This document shows positions 7,500 to 16,085 of a DNA stretch of 64,000 nt, piece after piece. The notes under the pieces are model-generated. The model made no database searches and was not told the DNA's origin. It saw only the letters and a program-made list of their open reading frames with translations. The stretch covers positions 1 through 64,000 of the forward strand of contig CAINDA010000058.1 of the NCBI GenBank assembly GCA_903847205.1, given 5' to 3'. This DNA is from an uncultured Bacteroidota bacterium (GTDB lineage Bacteria > Bacteroidota > Bacteroidia > 2-12-FULL-35-15). The stretch's first letter is position 1; each line of letters starts with the position of its first letter. The translations under genes were made by a program, and so were the position numbers.

Positions 7500-10400
7500 A
7501 TGGAAAATAATACTATTCCATTTTTAAAAACTCGGTCAAGCTTTCCTAAATTTATTTTGGGATTTTTTTTCTTTTGTATTTTACTCAGCTCTTTTATTAT
7601 CCCCTCAAAATTATTTGCAGAAACTAAAGACCCTGAACCTCCGGTTGAAACCGATGAAGTATTAATCGTTTTATATGTGAAAAACCTCGGAACCTGTGAA
7701 ATACCTGCCGCAATCAGAGATCAGGATATCTACCTTCCGGTGGTTGATGTCTTCAATTTTTTAAAAATCCGAACAGTTTCAGGTAATGGATTTGACATGA
7801 TTTCAGGCTTTTTTGTTGACCCGAAAAATGTTTACCAAATTGACAGAGCAAACAAAATAATTATTTACCAGGGTAAAAACTATGCCCTGCGTTCCTCCGA
7901 TATTATTGTAACTGAAACAAACTTATATCTTAAAGCTAAGTATTTCGATCAAATTTTCGGATTAGAGTGTAAATTTAACTTCAGGGCCCTTACTATATCT
8001 ATGAAGTCTAATTTAGAACTTCCGGCAATTAGAGAGTTGCGGTTGGAACAGATGCATTCTAACTTTGATCGCTTAAGAGGAAATATGAAGGCGGATACAA
8101 CCATTGCCAGAGCGTACCCATTGTTTCATTTTGGAATGGCGGATTGGTCAATAAATGCAAATCAAGTTGTTAATGGAATAAACACAACAAGACTCAATTT
8201 GGGGCTTGGCGCAATTTTAGCCGGAGGAGAATTAAATAGTTTACTCTTATATAATGCCAATCAGCCTTTTTTAGAAAAACAGCAATTTTACCAGTGGAGA
8301 TATGCAAATAATGAAAATCAAGCTCTGCGTCAGATAATATTGGGCAAAATTGCTGCCTCGCCTGTTTCATCAGTATTTTATCCTGTTGTAGGTTTGCAAT
8401 TTACTAATGCCCCTACTATTAACAGAAAATCATTTGGTACATATACGTTGAGTGATAATACCCAGCCAAACTGGACGGTTGAACTATATGTGAATGGAGT
8501 ATTGATTGATTATGTAAAAGCGGATGCCTCTGGCTTTTTCACTTTTGATGTTCCTCTTATTTACGGCAGCACCGATGTTACCCTGCGCTATTATGGCCCT
8601 TGGGGGGAGGAATTATCTTCAAAACAAAATTTCACTATCCCCTTTAACTTTCTGCCGCCAAAAGAAATGGAATATAAAGTAAGCTCTGGAATTATTGAAG
8701 ACGATAAAAACAGTTTATTCGGACAAGCCAAGATGAATTATGGGGTAACGAAGTCCTTTACATTTGGCGGAGGCTTAGAATATAATTCTTCAATTGCCGC
8801 ATCAAAAAATATTGCTTTTTTTAATACCTCTCTAAGGCTGGCTTCTAATATACTTTTTAATGGAGAGTATGTTTATGGAATAAGATATAAAGGCTTATTG
8901 ACTTATCATCTCCCCACTAATCTTCAAGTAGAACTGTATTACAGCAAATACAATCCTGCCCAGGATGCTGTTAAATTAAATTATACTGAAGAAAGAAAAT
9001 TAATGATTTCTCAGCCTTTCCATCTCATAAATATTTCTGCACTTTCAAGACTAACAGTTAGTCAAAATTTACTTGAACATCCTTTAACTGATCTCCCTCC
9101 GACAAAATATACTATTCCTGAGTTTTCATTATCAGGAACTGCGCATGGAATAAGTGCGAATATATCAACTTCAGCATTCATCATTGATAATTATTATACT
9201 ACTGTTTTTAGTGATGCCTCAATATCTACAACTCTTCCTGCAGGTATCCTTTTTACCCCTCAAATAAGATTTGACTACAAACTTAATGAAATCACTATTG
9301 TTAAATATAGTTTAGAAAAACGTTTTATTAAGTATGGCGTTATTAATGCTTCATACCAATACAATTTTAGTACAGGTTCTCCAATTTATCAACTTGGTTT
9401 CAGATATGATTTTTCTCGTGCCCGCGTTGGTTTCTCAGCTTTGCAAAGTAATAATACAAACTCCATTTCTGAATTTGCTAGCGGCAGTTTGATTTACCAG
9501 CCGCAAATAAATTACCGCGACTTTAATGTAAACACAAATGTGGGCAGAGGGGGGCTGATATTTATTCCATTTCTGGATATAAATAATAACGGAAAAAAAG
9601 ATGCAAATGAACCAAAAGTAAGCGGCTTAAATATTTTGGTAAGCGGCGGTGGTATTCAAAAAAGAAATAATGATACAACAATTGTTATTTCTGGATTAGA
9701 GCCCTATACTAATTATTTTGTGGAAGTTGATGCAAATAGTTTTGAAAATATGGCGTGGAAAATTATTAAACCCAAAATGAATATTGCAATTGAACCAAAC
9801 AAATTAAAACTGATTGAAATCCCCGTTGCCATTGCTGGTGAGGTTTCCGGAACAGTTTACATAAAAAAGCAAAACGAAGAAAAAGGTTTAGGTCGTATTT
9901 TAGTCTGCTTTTATACAACAGATTCCGTTTTGATTAATAAAACATTAACAGAGCAGGATGGATATTTTAGCTTTTTAGGATTACTGCCTGGTTCCTATTA
10001 TGCAGCAATTGAAATGCAGCAATTAAATAAATTGCAAATGGTTTCTGTTCCTTCATTTATACCCTTTAAAATAAAAGGCGGTACTGAAGGGGATGTTGTT
10101 GATGGTTTAAAATTTATACTTCAGTCTAAATCAAAAGGAGCAGTTGTACCAATTGCCGAAAAACAGATTGTGTCAAAAACTGATAACCTGACTGAACTTG
10201 CCCAAAACAAACTGTTAAACAAAGAGCCTCAGATAAACACAGTAAACCCTCCGCAAATTTCTGACACACTTAAAACGCTTTTACCTTTAATGGTTAAAAA
10301 ACAAACGGATTCATTAAAACAAGCTAATAAACAGCCTGAGATAAAAACAGTAAATCCTCCGCAAATTTCTGACACACTTAAGACGCTTTTAGCCTTGATG

Positions 10401-11675
10401 GTAAAAAAACAGGCGGATTCAATAAAATCTGCCAACCTTAATCCTATTGTAAAAACAAATCCTATAGTAATTTCTAATACATCTTCGGGCCCGAATGCTT
10501 TGGCAGCCAAGAAACATTCAGATTCTTTATTAGCTTTGGCTAAAAAGCCGGAGGTAAAAGAAATAAATCCTCCACAAACTTCAGAAACTGTTAAAACGCC
10601 ATCTACATTAATTGTTAATAAACAGGTGGATTCACTAAAACAAGCGAAAAAACAAGCGAAAACAAATATTGCAGAAAATCTGATAATAGATGAAAAGGGT
10701 AGTTTTGCAGTACAGGCCAGAGCACACAGTCAGCTGTCGGATGCGCAGGCAGCTCAAATAAAACTCAGTAAAATATTTAAGCAGCCGGTTGTGATTGTTA
10801 AAGAAGGAGGATTATACAAAGTACGTATTGATGGATTCAACAGCCATGATGAAGCCGCTTCTGTAATTCCTAAACTCACTGAGGCGGGATATGCCGGAGC
10901 TTTTGTTATAAATCCTTCAAAAAACGAAACAGCACCTGTTAATATCATTGAAAGCCCTGTTATAAAGGAAAAAGGAAATGTTGCTATTCAGGTTAGGGCT
11001 AATCGCAAACTGGCCAATGCGAAGGAAATCCAATCAAAACTTAATAAAATTTTTAAACAGCCCGTTATAATTACTCAAGAAGGCGATTTATTCAAAGTTA
11101 GGATTACAGGCGTTAAAAACCTCGAAAAGGCCGCTGCGATGCTGGTTAAACTAGCAGAACTTGGGTATAATGATGCATTTATAATGAGCCCTGGAGTGAA
11201 TCCCGGCGGTTTAAAAACTGGAGCCGAATTAAATAAATCAAATGAATATATTCATACTGATCATCCTCCGTTCGAAGTTCTGCTTGAAGTGCTTTCAGGA
11301 AAAATTAAATCAGACAGACCTTTATCTCCGGCTGAACTTAATAGAATTGAAGAAACAGTAGTTACTAACAATGACGTATTAAAACGATCGAAATTTGGCG
11401 ATAAGCCTATTTATTCAATACAGATTGCTAAATATGAAAATGGACTTCCGCAAAAATCATTGGCAGTTGTATTAAAATTGAATACTCAGGTGGAATCATA
11501 TACTAATAAAAAAGATGGTTTAACCAGATATTTTACCGGAAGCTTTGCTTCGTATAATAAAGCACTAAAATATCAAACTGAATTAATAAAAAAAGGATTT
11601 AAAAACCCATCAATTATTGTTATAGATAAAGGAAGAATAATTCCAGCAAGCGACTATAAGAAGCAAAAAAAATAA
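7500..11675 (+). CDS. Usher-like outer-membrane barrel with C-terminal SPOR-type domains
   Basis: 1391 residues. A signal peptide (to about 40) is followed by an N-terminal domain (about 52-175) and a long barrel-like region (about 190-680). The barrel region contains an usher-type plug segment, VELYVNGVLIDYVKADASG, then YGPWGEE and LPPKEMEYKVSSG. Next come a Ca-binding-like DINNNGKKDANEP loop near 692 and beta domains to about 880. A low-complexity linker (about 905-1050) has three 36-residue-type repeats with NPPQISDTLKT. Then there are two SPOR-like domains (about 1064-1140 and 1156-1230) and a third near 1300-1391. Ushers are outer-membrane secretion pores of about 800 residues, so the SPOR part is an unusual extension. 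SPOR domains bind peptidoglycan. Fibre assembly is inferred from the neighbours. Confidence 0.75.
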   Translation: MENNTIPFLKTRSSFPKFILGFFFFCILLSSFIIPSKLFAETKDPEPPVETDEVLIVLYVKNLGTCEIPAAIRDQDIYLPVVDVFNFLKIRTVSGNGFDMISGFFVDPKNVYQIDRANKIIIYQGKNYALRSSDIIVTETNLYLKAKYFDQIFGLECKFNFRALTISMKSNLELPAIRELRLEQMHSNFDRLRGNMKADTTIARAYPLFHFGMADWSINANQVVNGINTTRLNLGLGAILAGGELNSLLLYNANQPFLEKQQFYQWRYANNENQALRQIILGKIAASPVSSVFYPVVGLQFTNAPTINRKSFGTYTLSDNTQPNWTVELYVNGVLIDYVKADASGFFTFDVPLIYGSTDVTLRYYGPWGEELSSKQNFTIPFNFLPPKEMEYKVSSGIIEDDKNSLFGQAKMNYGVTKSFTFGGGLEYNSSIAASKNIAFFNTSLRLASNILFNGEYVYGIRYKGLLTYHLPTNLQVELYYSKYNPAQDAVKLNYTEERKLMISQPFHLINISALSRLTVSQNLLEHPLTDLPPTKYTIPEFSLSGTAHGISANISTSAFIIDNYYTTVFSDASISTTLPAGILFTPQIRFDYKLNEITIVKYSLEKRFIKYGVINASYQYNFSTGSPIYQLGFRYDFSRARVGFSALQSNNTNSISEFASGSLIYQPQINYRDFNVNTNVGRGGLIFIPFLDINNNGKKDANEPKVSGLNILVSGGGIQKRNNDTTIVISGLEPYTNYFVEVDANSFENMAWKIIKPKMNIAIEPNKLKLIEIPVAIAGEVSGTVYIKKQNEEKGLGRILVCFYTTDSVLINKTLTEQDGYFSFLGLLPGSYYAAIEMQQLNKLQMVSVPSFIPFKIKGGTEGDVVDGLKFILQSKSKGAVVPIAEKQIVSKTDNLTELAQNKLLNKEPQINTVNPPQISDTLKTLLPLMVKKQTDSLKQANKQPEIKTVNPPQISDTLKTLLALMVKKQADSIKSANLNPIVKTNPIVISNTSSGPNALAAKKHSDSLLALAKKPEVKEINPPQTSETVKTPSTLIVNKQVDSLKQAKKQAKTNIAENLIIDEKGSFAVQARAHSQLSDAQAAQIKLSKIFKQPVVIVKEGGLYKVRIDGFNSHDEAASVIPKLTEAGYAGAFVINPSKNETAPVNIIESPVIKEKGNVAIQVRANRKLANAKEIQSKLNKIFKQPVIITQEGDLFKVRITGVKNLEKAAAMLVKLAELGYNDAFIMSPGVNPGGLKTGAELNKSNEYIHTDHPPFEVLLEVLSGKIKSDRPLSPAELNRIEETVVTNNDVLKRSKFGDKPIYSIQIAKYENGLPQKSLAVVLKLNTQVESYTNKKDGLTRYFTGSFASYNKALKYQTELIKKGFKNPSIIVIDKGRIIPASDYKKQKK

Positions 11676-11763
11676 TGGTGCTTTAATCAATTCTAATTTA
11701 AAAAAGTTCATACTCAATTCCGATATCAGGTTAATTTTTTGCAACAGAAAATAGCGATTTTGA

Positions 11764-12041
11764 TTTTTTATTCATAAAAATCAGTTTCTCAGTCTTAAAA
11801 ATGTTTTTCTCGATCTTAAAAAGCGATTTTTCAATCGTGAAAGATAGTTTTTCAGCCCTGAAAAGCAGTTTCACAATCGTAAAAACGGTTTTCTCAACCT
11901 TAAAAATATTTTCTGGATCATAAAAGTGATTTTTTCAATCGTCAAAATGGTTTTTTCAATCTTGAAAAGTAGTTTCACAATTGAAAAAATCACTTTCACG
12001 ATCATAAAAAATATTTTTTCGAACAAAAAAACAGGTTTTTC
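11764..12041. repeat. Tandem array A, about 13 units of about 21 bp (T-tract type)
   Basis: Degenerate units of the form TTTTTC-AATC-T-AAAA. The C that ends each T-tract falls at about 11788, 11809, 11832, 11853, 11872, 11893, 11913, 11936, 11957, 11976, 11997, 12020 and 12041, a mean spacing of 21.1 bp. T-tracts and A-tracts alternate within each unit, so the DNA may be intrinsically curved. It is not in an ORF. It has the same period as arrays B, C and D but an unrelated consensus. Confidence 0.8.
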
Positions 12042-12062
12042 GATTGAAAAACCTGTTTTTTA
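12025..12062. terminator. Bidirectional terminator after the usher-like gene
   Basis: Arms ACAGGTTTTTC (12031-12041) and GAAAAACCTGT (12046-12056) with a 4-nt loop, preceded by A6 and followed by T6, so it can act on both strands. The last unit of array A forms its left arm. Confidence 0.85.
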
Positions 12063-12141
12063 ATAATTGTTGTCTTTTTCTATGAATCGCCTTGTTATTC
12101 TTCGTTCAAGATAAAGAATAATACAGGTATTAATCAAGGCC

Positions 12142-12250
12142 CCTCAATATATTTCCAATTTTACAGCATGTACTCTCAATATTTTAGCACCATTGACTAA
12201 AGCAATTATGTTTAAAATAGATGTACCGTTTAATGCTTCTCCGGATTTAA
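12142..12250 (-). pseudogene. Relic of the 3' end of folP
   Basis: Positions 12167-12250 align without gaps to 13341-13424 inside folP, with about 9 mismatches in 84. The minus-strand reading still gives ALNGTSILN-IAL-NGAKILRVH, then a shortened tail and a stop. The part matching the last codons lacks about 25 nt. No other part of folP is present. It lies in the same orientation as folP, so the gene at 12289 is bracketed by two folP ends. Confidence 0.8.
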
Positions 12251-12288
12251 TGTTTAATTTGTAAATTTACAAATTCACCAATCAGCAA

Positions 12289-13215
12289 ATGTTGAAACAT
12301 CTTACGGTTATTTTTTTTATTTGGGGAATCAATACTTCTTTAGCACAATATTTAACTGCAAAACAAAAAATTCCATCAGGACTTGTTTCCGGAACTAGTT
12401 TTATAGTTAATGTTACTATCGACAAAGGTAAGCTTAACGGCATTTTAAAATATTCACAGCCCCTTCCGAAAGGGTTCACAGCAAGCAATATTGACTGCAA
12501 AAACGGAAATTTTGCATTTGAAGATAATACAGCAAAAATTATTTGGCTTAAGCCTCCTTCAGAAACATCCTACACGATAAGCTACCAAATAACCGTTCCC
12601 AAAAATGCATCCGGTTCAAAAAGTTTTGGAGGTAAAATAATTTACGTCACTAATAATAATGAAAGAAGAGTGTTCGATTTTCCTTTAAAAAGGGCAGTTA
12701 TATCAAATTTTAATACACCCTTAATAACTGAAAAAAAAACACAAAAGCCGATTATTGCTCCGCCTGTAAAGCCTGTAATAGCGGTTATTTCACAAAAAAA
12801 CAAAAACATACTAAAATCTGAAAATTCAAAGAGCAGTATAGTTCAAAAGGATTTCCAAGATGTGGAAAAGAAAGATATATCGGGCTATTTAAATGACCCG
12901 AAAATATTTTACAGAGTTCAGATCGGAGCATTCAAATCGGATCATAAAATAAATGGAGTACCTGAACAGTCAACCTTTAAGATTAATGAAATTACAAAAC
13001 ATTTCAGCGGTAATTTTTCTTCCTACAAAGCAGCCACAGGAAGAAAAATGATGATGATTAATAAGGGATTTAAAGATGCGTTTGTTGCCGAGTTTATTTT
13101 AAGAAATCAAATCTTCGTGCAAAAAAACAATACTGCTTGTATGCCAGGTGAATTTATCATGGGAGAACCTCATATCTGCTATGTCTGGTGGGATTTAGTT
13201 TCAACAACTAATTAG
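12289..13215 (+). CDS. Secreted protein with SPOR-like C-terminal domain
   Basis: 308 residues. There is a signal peptide (to about 19, SLAQ), a beta-rich N-terminal domain (about 20-140) and a Lys/Pro/Ser linker (about 145-200). The C-terminal region (about 205-285) starts FYRVQIGAFKSD and continues to FSGNFSSYKAATG and GFKDAFVAEF, which fits a SPOR-type peptidoglycan-binding domain. The last 25 residues hold two Cys and two Trp. The N-terminal domain is not recognised. It follows the usher-like gene in the same direction and shares its SPOR theme, so it may be an accessory factor of the fibre system. It is separated from that gene by a terminator, so it needs its own promoter. Confidence 0.65.
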   Translation: MLKHLTVIFFIWGINTSLAQYLTAKQKIPSGLVSGTSFIVNVTIDKGKLNGILKYSQPLPKGFTASNIDCKNGNFAFEDNTAKIIWLKPPSETSYTISYQITVPKNASGSKSFGGKIIYVTNNNERRVFDFPLKRAVISNFNTPLITEKKTQKPIIAPPVKPVIAVISQKNKNILKSENSKSSIVQKDFQDVEKKDISGYLNDPKIFYRVQIGAFKSDHKINGVPEQSTFKINEITKHFSGNFSSYKAATGRKMMMINKGFKDAFVAEFILRNQIFVQKNNTACMPGEFIMGEPHICYVWWDLVSTTN

Positions 13216-13281
13216 ACTCAAATAAAAGCCGAAAAAAAAATAAGAGAGTTGAAATTTTTATTATGAATTTTCAAGAAAAAA

Positions 13282-14133
13282 CTAATTCAGTTCTTCCATA
13301 TATTTCCAGATTTTTACAGCCTGCACGGCTTCCTTTACATCATGTACTCTCAATATTTTAGCGCCATTGCATAATGCAATTGTGTTTAAAATAGATGTGC
13401 CGTTTAATGCTTCAGAGGATTTAACAGCTAATAATATATTTATCATTGATTTCCTGGAAACACCCGCTAATAAAGGGAAGTTTAACAACTTAAACTTATT
13501 GAAATTTTTAAGAAGCGTATAATTGTGTTCAGTAGTTTTTCCGAAACCAAAACCTGGGTCGATAATAACTTTTGAAAATCCTAACGCTTTTAATTCGTTT
13601 ATTTTTTCAGTAAAAAAAGCGAACACTTCATCAGTTACATTTTCATACTGCGGATTTTGCTGCATAGTCTGGGGTTTACCCTGCATGTGCATTAGTATAT
13701 AGGGCACCTGAAGTTTCGAAACAACTTCAAACATTTTCTCATCCATTGTCCCGCCTGAAATATCATTGATGATATCAGCTCCTGCTTCAACCGCATTCAC
13801 CGCAGCCGCCGCCCTGAAAGTATCGGCAGAAATAATTATTTCAGGAAATTGTTTTCGGACAGATTTTACAACTTTAACCAGCTTTTCTATTTCATCAGCT
13901 TCAGATATCCCCTCTGCACCCGGGCGGGTTGAACAGGCACCAATATCAATAATTGCAGCGCCTTCGTCAATCATTTTTTTTGTGTGAGCCAGCCATTCAA
14001 TTTCAGAAGTATATTTCCCTCCGTCAAAAAATGAGTCAGTTGTAATATTCAAAATTCCCATCACCAAAGGTGCAGCATCAGGATTGAAAATACACTCTAT
14101 TTTTTGAGAAAAAACTGTATCTTGCGGGCTCAT
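13282..14133 (-). CDS. folP: Dihydropteroate synthase
   Basis: 283 residues. It condenses p-aminobenzoate with dihydropterin pyrophosphate in folate synthesis, in the cytosol. Family landmarks are MGILNITTDSFFDGG near the N-terminus, DIGACSTRPGA (pterin/pyrophosphate loop), INDISGG, ILMHMQGKPQTMQ, IIDPGFGFGKT and GVSRKS. The length is normal for the family. It is convergent with the gene at 12289 (66 bp between stops) and divergent from the DUF1599 gene. A decayed copy of its 3' end lies at 12142-12250. Confidence 0.97.
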   Translation of the reverse strand: MSPQDTVFSQKIECIFNPDAAPLVMGILNITTDSFFDGGKYTSEIEWLAHTKKMIDEGAAIIDIGACSTRPGAEGISEADEIEKLVKVVKSVRKQFPEIIISADTFRAAAAVNAVEAGADIINDISGGTMDEKMFEVVSKLQVPYILMHMQGKPQTMQQNPQYENVTDEVFAFFTEKINELKALGFSKVIIDPGFGFGKTTEHNYTLLKNFNKFKLLNFPLLAGVSRKSMINILLAVKSSEALNGTSILNTIALCNGAKILRVHDVKEAVQAVKIWKYMEELN

Positions 14134-14286
14134 TTAGAGATTTATTAAATTAGAGATTTGGTGAGTTAAAGATTTATTGAGTGAGAGAAATAGAGATTTA
14201 GTAACTTTTTTTTATTCTCCAATTCTTCGTTTTTTATTTTATGAATTTCTATTTCTCTAAATCTCCAATTCTTTAATTATTTATAT

Positions 14287-14823
14287 ATGAATAAAACTGC
14301 TGTTCAATACAATACTGCATTAGCTCTCTGCAAAGATATTTTCATTAAAAAAATGAAAGATTACGGAACCTCCTGGCGTATTTTGCGCACTAGTTCCATT
14401 ACAGATCAAATTTTCATCAAAGCACAGCGTATCCGCAACATCGAGGACAAAGGTACTCAAAAAATAAATGAGAATATCCGGTCGGAATATATCGGCATCG
14501 TTAATTATTCAATCATTGGATTAATTCAATTGAGTTTAAAAAATGACAGCCGTTTGGATCTCCCTGTTGATGAAGTAAATACTTTTTATGATAAACATGC
14601 AAACGAGGCAAAGTTTTTGATGGAAGACAAAAACCATGATTACGGCGAAGCTTGGCGCGATATGCGTGTGAGTTCACTCACTGATTTAATTTTAATGAAA
14701 CTATTCCGCATCAAACAAATTGAAGATAATAAAGGCGAAACAATTATATCTGAAGGGATTGATGCTAACTTTCATGACATGATTAATTATGCTATTTTTG
14801 CTTTGATCAAGCTGAGTGAGTAA
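14287..14823 (+). CDS. DUF1599 protein (two tandem repeats)
   Basis: 178 residues. The sequence contains two copies of the same unit: KDYGTSWRILRTSSITDQIFIKAQRIRNIED near 22-55 and HDYGEAWRDMRVSSLTDLILMKLFRIKQIED near 117-148, each followed by an I-NY-I--LI-L helix. This is the pattern of DUF1599, which Pfam groups with nucleotide-modification-associated domains. The biochemical role is not established. In Bacteroidota it commonly sits beside folP and a DoxX-like gene, as here. No signal peptide, so cytosolic. Confidence 0.85.
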   Translation: MNKTAVQYNTALALCKDIFIKKMKDYGTSWRILRTSSITDQIFIKAQRIRNIEDKGTQKINENIRSEYIGIVNYSIIGLIQLSLKNDSRLDLPVDEVNTFYDKHANEAKFLMEDKNHDYGEAWRDMRVSSLTDLILMKLFRIKQIEDNKGETIISEGIDANFHDMINYAIFALIKLSE

Positions 14824-14942
14824 AATACTTTCCCACTGCTCTGCAAGAGAATGGGATGGAGATTGAGAAAAATATAGAAAAACAATTATAATACAAATCA
14901 TAACCGGCTCATCTGCTCGCTTTCCCTTTGGGAGAGATAAAT

Positions 14943-16085
14943 ATGAGGCCTTTTAGCTTTTTACACATGAAAATATTAATTGCTGTATTCCGAATTATAG
15001 TAGGACTGTTATTCATCTTTTCAGGCTTCATTAAAGCCAATGATACACTCGGGTTTTCTTATAAACTCGATGAATATTTTGAAGTGTTCGGAACTCATTG
15101 GCTGCAACCCCTGTCGCTGTTCATTTCCATTTTTATGTGTGCAATGGAAATGCTGCTGGGTTTTATGCTGTTGATCGGTGCAAGAATTAAACCTACTCTG
15201 TGGCTGCTGCTGCTGATGATTTTATTTTTTGCCGCTCTCAATTTTTATTCGGGCTATTTTGATAAAGTGCGCGAATGCGGCTGTTTTGGAGATGCAATTA
15301 AAATGACCCCATGGCAGGAGTTCCGAAATAATGTGATAATGCTGGTGATGACAATTTTTATGTTATTTAAGAAAGACTATATCCGTCCGCTCTTCGGCAG
15401 AAAAATTGAGAATGTATTTGCAGTAATAATCATAATTGCATGTTTAGGTTTTCCCCTTTATACGTATAATTATCTTCCGATTATTGATTTCCGTCCTTAT
15501 GCAATCGGCAAAAATATTCCGGAACAAACCAAAGGCGTGCCTGATGAAGTAAAATTCTTTTATTCGCTGAAAGATAAAAAAAACGGGGAATTAAAAGAAG
15601 TTACAGCATGGCCCGAAAACTGGGACCAGACTTATGATTATGTCAGCAGCAGAACAGAAGTGACAAAAAAAGGCATTGAAGCTAAGATCAAAGATTTTAC
15701 TATTTCAAACCTCGACGGCTCAGATTATACTCAGGATATAATTGAAAACCCCGACTATAATTTTTTATTAATCTGCTACGATTTGGGAAAAACAGAAAAA
15801 AGTGTATTTGGCAAAATCAATGATTTTGCAGCGCTTTGCAAGCAGGCAAATGTACAGTTCATTACACTCACTTCTTCTTCTAAAGAAACAGTTGAAAAAT
15901 TCAAGCAGGACGCAAAAACCAATATCGACTTTTATACCTTAGACGGCACCGTTTTAAAAACAATGATCCGCTCTAACCCCGGATTAATGCTGTTAAAGGG
16001 AGGTACAGTAATTAATATGTGGCATTACCATTCTTTCCCATCGTTTACTGATGTGAAAGAAAAATACTTTAAAAGCAGCAAGTGA
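14943..16085 (+). CDS. BT_3928-like DoxX-family membrane protein with thioredoxin-like domain
   Basis: 380 residues. The N-terminal part (about 10-180) has five or so membrane segments with the DoxX-type LLFIFSGFIKANDTLGF start and an RECGCFGD motif. The C-terminal part (about 240-375) reads as a thioredoxin-like fold (IKDFTISNLDGSDYTQD, FLLICYDLG, FITLTSS) but without a CxxC. This matches Bacteroidota proteins named BT_3928 family, of unknown function. I chose the ATG at 14943. An in-frame TTG at 14928 is possible but lies in a purine-rich stretch that fits a ribosome-binding region. It overlaps the next gene by 4 bp. Confidence 0.8.
   Translation: MRPFSFLHMKILIAVFRIIVGLLFIFSGFIKANDTLGFSYKLDEYFEVFGTHWLQPLSLFISIFMCAMEMLLGFMLLIGARIKPTLWLLLLMILFFAALNFYSGYFDKVRECGCFGDAIKMTPWQEFRNNVIMLVMTIFMLFKKDYIRPLFGRKIENVFAVIIIIACLGFPLYTYNYLPIIDFRPYAIGKNIPEQTKGVPDEVKFFYSLKDKKNGELKEVTAWPENWDQTYDYVSSRTEVTKKGIEAKIKDFTISNLDGSDYTQDIIENPDYNFLLICYDLGKTEKSVFGKINDFAALCKQANVQFITLTSSSKETVEKFKQDAKTNIDFYTLDGTVLKTMIRSNPGLMLLKGGTVINMWHYHSFPSFTDVKEKYFKSSK

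Larger units (their letters stand above)
11676..12288. other. 613-bp intergenic region: array A, terminator, folP relic
   Basis: No intact gene. From left to right it holds the 21-bp-period array (11764-12041), a strong terminator (12025-12062), a relic of the folP 3' end (12142-12250) and the leader of the gene at 12289. Confidence 0.7.

Noticed and set aside
14134-14286. Complementary AGAGATTTAG / CTAAATCTC stretches between folP and the DUF1599 gene as a specific operator
   Set aside because: The words recur many times in low-complexity sequence, so pairing is expected by chance.
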